DNA of 64,000 nucleotides from Ectobius pallidus (Eukaryota > Arthropoda > Insecta > Blattodea > Ectobiidae). The position numbers and the translations under genes are program-made. The notes below the pieces were generated by a model. It was not told the DNA's origin, made no database searches, and saw only the letters and a program-made list of their open reading frames with translations. Shown here one piece after another: positions 43,808 through 53,627 of the stretch. Location of the stretch: the NCBI GenBank assembly GCA_964059195.1, contig CAXKWD010000001.1:216574484-216638483 (forward strand), given 5' to 3'. Within the stretch, counting starts at the first letter, position 1, and each line of letters starts with the position of its first letter.

Positions 43808-46065
43808 CCAGCTTAAAAGACCCGGCGTCGCCCGGGTTTTGTATTTTGTAATTGGAAATTAACTTATGAAGGATTTTCAATTTTAAATTCTAGGTCCTTA
43901 TATAGGCATTTATAATTTGAAATAGGAAGAACGACTTAGCCTATTACACTCTAACTATTCCCTCAGAAAACGCTTGATATAGTTTTTTATGGCTCATAGA
44001 GGATCTACACCATTTCAACCTCAATTTCGGAAAAAGTAATTTCAATTTCGGAAAAAGTAATTTCAAATTCGGAAAAAGTAATTTCAATTTCGGAAAAAGT
44101 CATCTCAATTTCGGAAAAAGTAACTTCAATTTCGGAAATACGAGGGCTATTTTTTAAAGCATTCGATGGGGCATAAAATGAAAACCACAGTGAAAATCAA
44201 AACTGTTTTATTTGGAACATTTAGGTACACCTTCTAGCTACTTCTCTACATAATCTCGCTCCGATTGAGTCATTTGTCTTAGCGTGGTACCAACTTTACT
44301 ATACCCTCTTCATAGCCCTCGCATTTCCGAAATTGAAGTTACTTTTTCCGAAATTGAAATTACCTTTTCCGAAATTGAAGTTACTTTTTCCGAAATTGCA
44401 ATTACTTTTTCCGAAATTGAAATTACTTTTTCCGAAATTGAAATTACTTTTTCCGAAATTGAGGTTGAAAAGGTGTAGAATTTTGCATCCCATCGCTTGT
44501 ACAGTGCACAGCAAGCCTGGTAGAGGTTTAAATAAGAAGAAACAGAAATTCCAGTAACATAAAATTGTAATATCGAGGCGGGAAATTTCCCACTCTTATG
44601 TTACCATAAAACCGTTTTGGAGATGAAATTAAACAGAAAGCATTATCACTTTCATACTTTTCTCTCCAAAAACCTGCGATATAATATAATAATATACACA
44701 TTACCGTACCTCGTTTTGTTTTCTCTATGTCCAGGGTAGAGAAAGTTATGTGATTCCATTATTTTAGTGGATTTCATTCTGTAATATTTATTTATAACAT
44801 GAATTATTTTGATAACTTCTCTTATTTGTCAAAAGTGCATTTCAATTGTTTTTTCCAAGCCCACCTGATACCATTTGGCAACAATATATTCTGTGATTTG
44901 GAATTGATAATTCTATGTAAAAAGGGATTAAGCATTTTCAAAAACATTTAATTTTTGGCATTTAGAATCAGAATTTTTCAAAATCCTTTCTTAGTGAGCA
45001 CCTACATTATGAAACGAAGGTACTGTCAAAATTCCAAGTCTCTACCTGTTATAGTTTAGGCTGTACGTTGATTCCTGTCATTCAGTCAATCAGTCAGTCA
45101 TTCATTCAGTCAGTCAGGACAAAGCCTTTTATATATATATAGAGACGATATAATATAATAATATACACATTACCATACCTCGTTTTGTTTTCTCTATGTC
45201 CAGGGTAGAGAAAGTTATGTGATTCCGTTATTTTAGTGGATTTCATTCTGTAATATTTATTTATAACATGAATTATTTTGATGACTTCTCTTATTTGTCA
45301 AAAGTGCATTTCATTTGTTTTTTCCAAGCCCACCTGATACCATTTGGCAACAATATATTCTGTGATTTGGAATTGATAATTCTATGTAAAAAGGGATTAA
45401 GTATTTTCAAAAACATTTAATTTTTGGCATTTAGAATCAGAATTTTTCAAAATCCTTTCTTAGTGAGCACCTACATTATGAAACGAAGGTACTGTCAAAA
45501 TTCCAAGTCTCTACCTGTTATAGTTTAGGCTGTACGTTGATTCCTGTCATTCAGTCAATCAGTCAGTCAGTCATTCATTCAGTCAGTCAGGACAAAGCCT
45601 TTTATATATATATAGAGACGATATAATATAATAATATACACATTACCATACCTCGTTTTGTTTTCTCTATGTCCAGGGTAGAGAAAGTTATGTGATTCCA
45701 TTATTTTAGTGGATTTCATTCTGTAATATTTATTTATAACATGAATTATTTTGATGACTTCTCTTATTTGTCAAAAGTGCATTTCATTTGTTTTTTCCAA
45801 GCCCACCTTATACCATTTGGCAACAATATATTCTGTGATTTGGAATTGATAATTCTATGTAAAAAGGGATTAAGTATTTTAAAAAACATTTAATTTTTGG
45901 CATTTAGAATCAGAATTTTTCAAAATCCTTTCTTAGTGAGCACCTACATTATGAAACGACGGTACTGTCAAAATTCCAAGTCTCTACCTGTTATAGTTTA
46001 GGCTCTACGTTGATTCCTGTCAGTCAGTCAGTCAGTCAGGACAAAGCCTCTTATATATATAGAGA
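43808..46065 (-). mobile_element. Helitron-like family A with tandemly repeated 5' end
   Basis: A full copy (43808 to about 45145, including the family C insert) followed by two further copies of only its 5' terminal region: unit starts at 44677, 45146 and 45619 give periods of 469 and 473 bp. Units are nearly identical. The last ends in canonical TCTCTATATATATAAGAGGC (minus strand). Confidence 0.7.
44008..44475. mobile_element. Family C MITE, complete, TA TSD, 24-bp repeat arms
   Basis: Inserted in 'ggatcTAgaatt' of Helitron A with TA on both sides (44006-44007, 44476-44477). Ends CACC..TTTCAACCTC and inverted CACCTTTTCAACCTC. The arms are six to seven tandem units of 'ttcggaaaaagtaatttcaa', inverted between left and right. 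The SEIEITF-type repeat frame is only a translation of these units. Confidence 0.8.
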
Positions 46066-46398
46066 TTTATTAAGATATGAGTATGTTTATGAAACGCGCG
46101 TTGCGAGTTTCATAATTTCCATACGAGTGTCTTAATAACCATTAGAGGCAAGTTGCATAGGACTGTTTTTGTTCGATCATAATTAAAATAAATGTTTAAA
46201 TTTGGAGATTTTAAATTCACGCAAACGAACCGGCTATACGCTTCTGCCCGTTGATCTTCGCACCAGCTGGTTGACGTAGTTAATGTCTTCTACGAGAAAT
46301 GACAGTTTACGGCGTCAGTCAAACCGAAGTTTCCTTTTCCTTCAAACCAACGGATTTTTACAGCGCGTAATGAATTCATTTTAGTATGATATTAAAAT
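46066..46398. other. Unassigned stretch
   Basis: Flank of the composite element; nothing recognised. Confidence 0.35.
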
Positions 46399-46490
46399 TA
46401 ACACGAACATATGTGCTTAAGCTTTCACGGCCGGCGTTTACTGAGTTTACAACTTCCGGGCTGTGTGGCCGTGGTCTATGGGTGTCTAGT

Positions 46491-46531
46491 GCTGACGTTT
46501 CGCCGCGAGCTGCGTCGGGCATCTTCAGAGC
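46491..46531 (-). ncRNA. Hammerhead-ribozyme-like motif, left arm
   Basis: Mirror of 53587-53627: GCT, CTGAAGA, T, stem II GCC...GGC, GAAA, CGT, C, AGC. Identical to the right-arm motif because the arms are identical. Confidence 0.45.
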
Positions 46532-46538
46532 GATGTGT

Positions 46539-48847
46539 TGCAACGTTTGGAGTTTGTTCTCTGAATAGTGAAAACTTATTAACTTTATAGGCGTTGCTAA
46601 TATAATGAAACTTTAAGAAAGGTTTATATATATAACTTTGATTCTCAAAATTAGTAGATACAAGAACCATCAATACCAAATAATAAATATAAGTCTAATA
46701 TCTCCAATATTTATAACTTTAACTTCGTTGCTGATTAGTTTAGTAATACTGATTCTTTTCAGGAAGGCGTGAGGAATTGCCCATCAGAGGGAGATCGAAT
46801 TCTTCAGAATGAGGCAAAGTAGAGGGCAAGTAAAGGTGCAGCACAGAAAACAGGCCATATTCCATAATGGCAGTAACAATATTTAATAAATAAACTCCTA
46901 CAACAATATTAAAACGGAGTAATTCTAAATAGCAGTAATTAACACTGCATAAATTCAATCTTAAATATGATATACAATAAATAAAGCATGTCACATAAAG
47001 ACATAATATGGTTACTAATTATACCCAACAACTGTTACCTATCCAAATCCTCATCCAAAATTTCACTAAGTGCAAAGCAGAGTTAATGCGAACTAATCTA
47101 ACCTAACTCATTAATTATCTGGAATAAGATCAATCATAAGCTTAGGGAAATACGAATGGTGTGAGGGACAGCAATAAATTTCTATTAGCATAGTTACTAA
47201 TACGCAGCAAAATAATTGAATAAGAAAAGCTGAAGCACAAATTCAAATAATTTAGAATAATTACGCTGAGAGAAAATACAAAGAGAGCAGAGAAAAGATT
47301 TACATGAGCATATAATTAAGTGAGCATAATTTAGAAAAATCTTAAATTGAAAGAAGTATTTGCTGAAAAATACAGAGCCCAAAAAATGTAACAATAAGAC
47401 TAGAGGCCCTAATCTAACCAGGAAAATAAGTTACTGTAATATAGAATATAGAAAATTTAAATGAACCAGAAAAGAGAATTTACAAAACCAGACAATAAAT
47501 CTCAGAATGAAAATTTAGTTAATGACAGCAAGTCAGAAATATAACTATGGAAAGGGACCAATGCCAAAACCGAAAGTTTAGTTAAATAATCATAGTAAAA
47601 TTGCAGATACACAGAAAAATATATGCACGCTGAGAACCAATATGAAAATGCAGAACGGTAGCAAATTTAGGCCTACCATGGTTAGAATAAATCTATAACA
47701 ATTTATAATATACGGAATTACTATACGAACTAGGAGGGAATTTTCACAATATTCACACCATAGAATTCCAATCTAAGTCAAGTTAAATAATGATGAGCGT
47801 GAGAGCAAGGCAGAATTAAGTGGAAAAAGTAATTTTAACTTTATACAAATTTCAGTGCCAAATATCTGTATATCAATTAAACTTTATATGATATAATTCA
47901 AATTGCCGAAATAAGCAAATAATACAAGCTATCAATCTTATTGAAAATTTTACATCACTTGTTACGTGAACAATAATTTCCAGAAATTTGAACCTAACAA
48001 GGAATACTTGTTTTAATACAATTAATGCACCATATGCTACAGGGTGTCTAAATATAATCCTGAAACACTATCAAATATTTAAGAACATTCCCGAAACTAG
48101 TTAGCAAGAATGAATTACTATAAGCAAGGGATAATTTAAGATAACTATCAAAACTCAACTGGGAAACGCCCACCAAAATGGCGATGTCGGCAAGTCCGAA
48201 TAATTAGCAAAATCTTGAACGTGGCAGATACATTATTAATGCTTCTAAGAAATTCACTCACAACAAAAATGTAAGACTACCTATAATAGGTGAAAATATT
48301 AACTGAGAGAGTAAGGAGTTGTCATATCCGCGTAGCATAGAATGTGAGGGAAATGTTAACTAACATTTACTACAGCATAGAATAAGCTAACCTGCTTCTT
48401 ATACAAACATTGAAAATCTTTAGCAATCTCTTATATATATTAACTAGCATAATGCCTTGAGGCCTAAATCATGACTGTATAATGACGTTACAAACTGAAT
48501 GTGATTACATAAAATGCCTACGTGCCTGACACACACAAAATGGATTATCCCTGTTAACTTTCTCTTTATGCATAATTAAATTTTCTGAGCAAAGGAGTGC
48601 TTAAGGCACATATTAAGTTACTTTGAAATCATAGTAAAGTATTCCACAACTCACATGACAGACCAAGAAAGTTCTCCACGGCAGGACTCCAGACAACCAC
48701 ACTCACTGGAAACCTCGGCGAGTCTAAATTGTCATAGCCTAGCGGTGAACCTCTCCAGCCTGCCACGTGAGGGCAGCACAGTACTAGATAACGTCATACC
48801 AAAGAACATAGAAAGGAGAAACCGTGGAATTATAATTCCACGTTACA
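46539..48847. mobile_element. Putative solo LTR, 2.3 kb, GTGT TSD
   Basis: Splits the left arm; flanks are GTGT at 46535-46538 and 48848-48851. Begins TGCAACG and ends CGTTACA, that is TG...CA with short inverted ends, as LTRs do, with a 4-bp duplication as in Gypsy-type insertions. AT-rich, no long frame, no second LTR or pol gene. Alternative: a DNA element with short inverted ends. The last 30 bp include a perfect 20-bp palindrome (48823-48842). Confidence 0.45.
48823..48842. repeat. Perfect 20-bp palindrome
   Basis: CGTGGAATTATAATTCCACG equals its own reverse complement; near the end of the putative LTR. Confidence 0.9.
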
Positions 48848-49049
48848 GTGTCTAGCTGGATGGTCGGCTGTCAACTGCTGGCGCTTGAAGGAGGTGTCTT
48901 GAGTCGGTTTATGGTGCCAGTGCTGTTGCACTATGACCCGTCATAGTATTGTCAGTCGTGTGTTATTTCAGTCTGAAGTCCCCGTGTCTCCACGGTTGTC
49001 TTTCTAGGTATGTGGCCCTTTTCACCACAGTCTTGTCGTACTGTCATGG

Positions 49050-51719
49050 TTATGTCAGTAGGTCGTGTGGGTTTCGTCTGTGAACATCCCGTCTCCTTTC
49101 TTGGGTGCCTATAGCCCTTGCTATAGGATTGGGATGTTCGTCTCGTCCGTCTGCTAGTCTTTGTGCTTGTTGTCTGATGACTTCCCTTAAAAACGGAAGT
49201 TCTAAGTCCTCGTGCAGTTGCGTATTTCTCGTGTAGAAGTCTGTCGCAGCTATCATTCTTGTCGCTCTGTTTTCAACAGCCTGCAACCGTTGTAACAGAG
49301 TGTCGGGTATATAGCCCCACGCCGGTGAGGCGTATGTCATGATTGGTCTAATTAGTGTGCAGTACAGCGTCACTTTTTGTCTTAGTGTCAGTGATGGCGT
49401 ACTTAGCGCCGGATACAGTCGTAGTAGCTGAGCGTAGGCCTTGTTGCGTACACTCGCTACATGTTGTCTCCATGTCAGTGATTTATCTAGAATTACTCCT
49501 AGATATTTCACGTGGTCTGTGTAGTCTACGTCTTGGCCGTCTATAACTATGTTGTTATAGTTACGTGGTCTTCGTCTCGTAAACACAATGGCCTGAGTCT
49601 TGGCAGAATTAATTTTAATTCTCCAATTATCGGACCATTGCGTTATGCGGTCCAAATGTCTTTGTAGTCGTCTCACGGCATAGTGTATATTTCTGTGTGT
49701 TGAAAATACTGCCGTGTCGTCTGCGTATTGTCCTAGAAATGTCTGGTCACTGTGTGGTATGTCGTGTGTCATAATGTTATAAAGTGTGGGCGACAGCACG
49801 CTCCCTTGCGGGACCCCGGCCTGTATAGGCCTCCAGCTTGAAAATCGTGTGTCTACCCTCACTCTAAACTGTCTGTGTCGTAAGTAGCTGCGTACCATGT
49901 GTACCAGCGAGTCTGGGACGTCACAGTCTATCAGTTTCCTGATAAGGCCAGTGTGCCAGGCCGAGTCGTAGGCTTTTTCAATGTCTAGAAATGTCGCTAC
50001 GGTGTGTCCTTGGTTTGCGAAAGCAGTAGTGATATTGTCTACTGTTCGTACCAATAGCAGTGTGGTCGAGTGTTCTGGTTTGAACCCGAACTGGTGGTGT
50101 GGTACATGTCGGTCCAAGTATGGCGTCAGTCTTTTTAGTAGTAGTCTTTCTAGTGTTTTTCCCATAGTGTCCAGTAGGCTTATAGGCCTATGATTCTGTG
50201 GGAACAGTGGGTCTTTTCCCGGCTTGGGGAATGTCACAATTGTAGCTTTCTTAAAAGTCTTTGGAAAGTAGTTCAACCGTAGCGACGCATTGAATATTTT
50301 CGTCATGTGTGTTAGACTGTTACGTGGAAGTTCACGTAACGTTTCTGTCGTCAAGTGGTCGGGGCCTGGCGCTTTTCTGGCTGTCTGTCTATGCAGTATC
50401 TTTTTTGTCTCGGTCGGGGTTGCAAATGGCACTACGTGTGTCGGTATTGTGTTTAGAAAGTCTCGTACCGTCCTGCGTACGTCGTCTTGAAAATCATCAT
50501 CTCCTATATCTGGGGATCTGAATGTATTTTCAAGGTAGTCTGCTATGGCAGTCGCTTTGTCTTGTGGTTCGTATACAAGTCCATTTAGTCCGTGTATAGG
50601 GGTGTTGCGCCGCGGTGCTTTGGCCTTAAAAGGCCTAATGGCGCTCCATATGTTGCCGCTTTCCACCGCGGCCTGCACCCGTTCGTCTAGTGTTCTGTCT
50701 TTATAGTCTCGTATGAGTGTCTTTATTCTGTTAGACAGTCTGTTAAATTCTGTTTTGTCTTGTATTTGTCTATATCGTTGCCAGCGATGACGATATAGTC
50801 GTCTTTGTTGTATTAGGCCTAATAGGCCTGGAATGTCATCGCTGGGTCGCTGTATGTGTTGTATTGTCGTGGCCCTTTCATAAGCATCTTTTACAGATAC
50901 TTGGAAAGTTTGAGTGGCCAAGTCTAGTTCGTCTTGTGTGTTAATTACTACATTTCCTGGTATCTCTTGTCGCAATATATGGCGAAAGAGAGCCCAGTTC
51001 GTGTGTAATTTTCTGTACTGTGTGTTTGGTTGCCTGTGTAATGTGATGTCTAGTGTTGTGACCACCGGGTGGTGATCTGATGTGAGGTCGTGTAATACTT
51101 CCAGCTCGTGTATGTGTGCTGTTGTTTTTGCCAGAAGTATGTCCAGTACGTCTGGTCTATGTTCCGGATTATACGGAACATGTGTTGGCGTCTGTGGTCC
51201 GTGTACATCGTAATTGTGTCTGTCTGAGTGGTTTCGTATAATTCTGCCTCTCCGTGTGGTGAGGCGAGAATTCCAGTCTGTGTGTTTTGCATTTAAGTCG
51301 CCGCCCACTACAAAGCTGTCTTGTAGTGTGGTTATTATGTCTAAGTCTGCATCTAGTACGTCTGCGTTGGGAGATATATAGGCTGCAATTATTGCTAGCC
51401 GCTCCCGTCCAGTGTAGACGGCGACAGCAGTTGCTTGTAGGTTTGTCAGTCCGTCTATCGGTAGGTGGGAATGGCATATAGCAGATTTTATAAAAACTGC
51501 TGTGCCCCCCGCCCCCGCTACAGGTCCTGGTGTCGAATATGTGGTGTAATTTTGTATGCGTATTGTCGTGCGGTCCGACGTTCGGGTTTCCCCTACTAGT
51601 GCTACGTCTATGTCTTCTTGTACAAGTAATTGTGCAAAGTCCAGTCTATCCCTATTGATGCCATTTGCATTCCAGTAAAGTAGTCTAAGTGGTCTATTTA
51701 TGGGATGTCTAAGGGCCAT
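49050..51719 (-). CDS. ORF2: endonuclease-reverse transcriptase, Jockey clade
   Basis: 889 codons from the ATG at 51719 (an upstream in-frame TTG at 51758 is not needed). It nicks target DNA and copies the element RNA at the nick. Residues about 10-225 are an apurinic-type endonuclease: LYWNANGI, VGETRT, GGDLNAKHTDWN near 139-150 and SDHHP near 214-218. The reverse transcriptase follows: RKAPGPDHL near 448, FPKPGKDP, RPISLLD, FLDIEKAYD with the first catalytic Asp near 579, GVPQGSVLSP near 635-644 and YADD at 665-668. No RNase H domain follows, as expected for Jockey. All catalytic motifs look intact and no frameshift is seen. The start overlaps the ORF1 stop, suggesting reinitiation. Confidence 0.93.
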   Translation of the reverse strand: MALRHPINRPLRLLYWNANGINRDRLDFAQLLVQEDIDVALVGETRTSDRTTIRIQNYTTYSTPGPVAGAGGTAVFIKSAICHSHLPIDGLTNLQATAVAVYTGRERLAIIAAYISPNADVLDADLDIITTLQDSFVVGGDLNAKHTDWNSRLTTRRGRIIRNHSDRHNYDVHGPQTPTHVPYNPEHRPDVLDILLAKTTAHIHELEVLHDLTSDHHPVVTTLDITLHRQPNTQYRKLHTNWALFRHILRQEIPGNVVINTQDELDLATQTFQVSVKDAYERATTIQHIQRPSDDIPGLLGLIQQRRLYRHRWQRYRQIQDKTEFNRLSNRIKTLIRDYKDRTLDERVQAAVESGNIWSAIRPFKAKAPRRNTPIHGLNGLVYEPQDKATAIADYLENTFRSPDIGDDDFQDDVRRTVRDFLNTIPTHVVPFATPTETKKILHRQTARKAPGPDHLTTETLRELPRNSLTHMTKIFNASLRLNYFPKTFKKATIVTFPKPGKDPLFPQNHRPISLLDTMGKTLERLLLKRLTPYLDRHVPHHQFGFKPEHSTTLLLVRTVDNITTAFANQGHTVATFLDIEKAYDSAWHTGLIRKLIDCDVPDSLVHMVRSYLRHRQFRVRVDTRFSSWRPIQAGVPQGSVLSPTLYNIMTHDIPHSDQTFLGQYADDTAVFSTHRNIHYAVRRLQRHLDRITQWSDNWRIKINSAKTQAIVFTRRRPRNYNNIVIDGQDVDYTDHVKYLGVILDKSLTWRQHVASVRNKAYAQLLRLYPALSTPSLTLRQKVTLYCTLIRPIMTYASPAWGYIPDTLLQRLQAVENRATRMIAATDFYTRNTQLHEDLELPFLREVIRQQAQRLADGRDEHPNPIARAIGTQERRRDVHRRNPHDLLT

Positions 51720-52983
51720 TGCTGAACAGTGACAAAATTCCTGTGGCGAATCGCACAAGCTTTGTCACCGGGTCAGCCGGTTGTCTTAAGTCTTGTAGCA
51801 GAGTCACTATCTGCGTCATGTAGTACGTCAAGTCTGCACCTTGGAGTAAGGCGAGCAGTTCTGTCGTACTGCTGGTCGCTGGCCCTGAGATGGACCGATT
51901 GTCTTGCTGTTGTGTCGTTGGCCCTGAAATGGGCCGATTTTCAGTCTGTCTCGTCGTCTGGGCTTGCTGGAAGCCAGGTATCCGTCTAGTGGATGGAGTC
52001 AGTCCTGGGAAGTTTGTCTCCGTCCTCGCTGGTGGTGTAGGTCTTGTCTCTGGTTTTGGTCGTGTCGTCTGAGTTCTGTGGGTGTAGCGCTCGTACACCG
52101 GACATTGCCGTGAGCTAGCAGTGTGTGCCGCTCCGCAGTTTGCACACTTAGGTGGCAAAAGTGGATCGCGCACACATGCACGAGTCGAGTGAGAGCCACT
52201 ACACCTCACGCAGCGTTCAGTCTTGGTACAGAACACTGCTCTGTGACCAAAGTCTTGGCAGCGGTAGCATTGCTGCGTTCCCTTCAGAGGTTTGTACGCC
52301 TCGACGGTTACTCTTACATTGAAGAGACTCCGTACGTTGCGTACAGCCTCCGCCACCTGTGGGTTTTTCTCGTGAGAGATAACCCACACGGGTAAGGGCT
52401 TCGAGCTCCGCATCCCGTTGTCGTCATGTACAGTCTTTGTCAGCTGGCGAACTCCAAGTATTCCGAGGAACTTGGCACTGAGTTCGTCCAGCACGTCCTT
52501 GTCAGTGAATGTCGCTGGCAGTCCCTTGAGTGTGACCTTGGCTTGCGTCTTGGCGTCCACGGGGTGGGTAAAGTACCCAATCTGTTTAGCCTTGAGCACT
52601 TCCAAGGTCGCGTCATAGTCCTTTCGAGTCTTGCAGTATATGCGCACCCCCTGTGCCGCATATGCTACCTCGAAATTGGTCATATGGTTTGTCAGGCTTT
52701 TCAGCGTCGCGGGTGTTACAATTTTCAAGTCAGCCACTATTGGTGGCAGGCGTCTGGGTCGTGAGTCGTTTGGGGTGCTGTCAATGTTGGTCTCCCCCAA
52801 GGTCATTAGTGGGTTGAAGGTGTTGCTAGTAGTCAGAGGTGTCATTTTAGTCGGAGTCGTAGGACGGGTGGTTTTCTTTGGGTTCGGGGTCACGAAACCC
52901 TCGGAATCGATCGACGAGGTCGCCGTTCTCTTCCTTGGGTCGCGATCCCCCCCCTCCCCCGAGCTCGCCCCATTCCCGGTCAT
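51709..52983 (-). CDS. ORF1: gag-like RNA-binding protein with three zinc knuckles
   Basis: 424 codons, ATG at 52983, TAG at 51711-51709. It should bind element RNA and form the RNP. The N-terminal 80 residues are Thr/Pro/Ser-rich and basic. A globular region near 85-230 includes TLKGLPATFTDKDVLDEL, typical of the domain preceding zinc knuckles in Jockey-type gags. Three CCHC knuckles follow: C239-C242-H247-C252, C258-C261-H265-C270 and C280-C283-H287-C294. The C-terminus is Thr/Gln-rich with a near-duplicated block (ISGPTTQQQDNR/ISGPATSS). ORF2 begins 11 bases before its end in the +1 frame. Confidence 0.9.
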   Translation of the reverse strand: MTGNGASSGEGGDRDPRKRTATSSIDSEGFVTPNPKKTTRPTTPTKMTPLTTSNTFNPLMTLGETNIDSTPNDSRPRRLPPIVADLKIVTPATLKSLTNHMTNFEVAYAAQGVRIYCKTRKDYDATLEVLKAKQIGYFTHPVDAKTQAKVTLKGLPATFTDKDVLDELSAKFLGILGVRQLTKTVHDDNGMRSSKPLPVWVISHEKNPQVAEAVRNVRSLFNVRVTVEAYKPLKGTQQCYRCQDFGHRAVFCTKTERCVRCSGSHSTRACVRDPLLPPKCANCGAAHTASSRQCPVYERYTHRTQTTRPKPETRPTPPARTETNFPGLTPSTRRIPGFQQAQTTRQTENRPISGPTTQQQDNRSISGPATSSTTELLALLQGADLTYYMTQIVTLLQDLRQPADPVTKLVRFATGILSLFSNGP

Positions 52984-53441
52984 AGATCGGGAGATGAGGG
53001 CTCGCAGGAGGTCAAAACCTTCAGAAGGATTCAGTTCACAGGGCCGGAGGTGCTCTGTCCTGAGCCCCGGGACCAGGGCCAGGCTAGGAGCGAACTAGGA
53101 TTTAGGAATTGGGTAGTGGTATGAGGGATGGGTTACAAGGGAGTCGTCCTTCTTTGCCGCCGCAGAGTGTGGAGCTGCGCTCCGGTAGAAGCTGCGTGGC
53201 TATACTATATTTGCTCTGTGTGTCAACAATCTAGCTCTTTTATATCAACAAGCCCTTAGCTTGCGTGTTTAGCTCTGCCAACATCCCTTAGGTCGCATTG
53301 CCGGCCTCCGCAGGTCTCTTGCAGGATGTCTCAATCCTCATAGGCCGCCGTGACGAAGACTGGCTCTTCTGGATGTCTCTATCCAGCGGTGCTTACTCTC
53401 AGATGTCACTATCTGGAATGTGTGGCGTGCTGTGCCAAATG

Positions 53442-53577
53442 TGCTGGCGCTTGCTCTGTCCCGCTGATATTTATAGAGAAAGAACAGCAGAGCGCCGACC
53501 AATCGGAGCGCGAGGAGAAAGTATAAATATCAGCGGGACAGAGCAAGCGCCAGCAGTTGACAGCCGACCATCCAGCT
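53442..53577. repeat. Hairpin core of the inverted-arm element
   Basis: 53442-53475 and 53522-53555 are perfect inverse complements, with 46 bp between. They are the inner parts of the two 156-bp arms, kept side by side to the right of the Jockey insertion. Confidence 0.9.
53476..53529 (+). promoter_or_regulatory. Candidate bidirectional promoter in the element centre
   Basis: The 46-bp centre has CCAAT at 53499-53503, and TATAAATA opens the right arm at 53522-53529. Because the arms are inverted, the minus strand also reads TATAAATA outward from 53475. Both would transcribe outward through the hammerhead-like motif. Position and spacing only; no evidence of activity. Confidence 0.3.
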
Positions 53578-53586
53578 AGACACATC

Positions 53587-53627
53587 GCTCTGAAGATGCC
53601 CGACGCAGCTCGCGGCGAAACGTCAGC
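53587..53627 (+). ncRNA. Hammerhead-ribozyme-like motif, right arm
   Basis: Order: GCT (stem I), CTGAAGA (matches CTGANGA exactly), one extra T, stem II GCC-CGA...TCG-GGC with a bulged C, GAAA, CGT, C (cleavage-type GTC), AGC (stem I partner). Stem III is the palindrome ACGT, so a dimer would be required. A second CTAG/CTAG pairing could extend stem I. Extra base before stem II departs from the textbook motif. Confidence 0.5.

Larger units (their letters stand above)
48888..53441 (-). mobile_element. Full-length Jockey-clade non-LTR retrotransposon, 12-bp TSD
   Basis: Flanked by identical 'tgctggcgcttg' (48876-48887, 53442-53453). On the minus strand: 5' end CATTTGGCACAGCACG, 458-nt 5' UTR, ORF1, ORF2 overlapping by 11 nt, 162-nt 3' UTR. 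Both ORFs are open and the duplication is perfect, so the insertion is recent and may be competent. There is no poly(A) or simple-repeat tail at the 3' end, which is unusual for Jockey relatives. More GC-rich than its surroundings. Confidence 0.9.

Noticed and set aside
44284..44557. SEIEITF / FPKLKLL repeat proteins on both strands
   Set aside because: Products of the 24-bp repeats in the arms of the family C MITE; open in several frames because the unit length is a multiple of three.
49050..51758. 902-codon version of ORF2 starting at 51758
   Set aside because: The codon at 51758 is TTG; the first ATG in frame is at 51719, inside the classic short overlap with ORF1.
49355..52764. Plus-strand frames across the Jockey-clade element
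   Set aside because: Antisense shadows of ORF1 and ORF2; no domain of their own.
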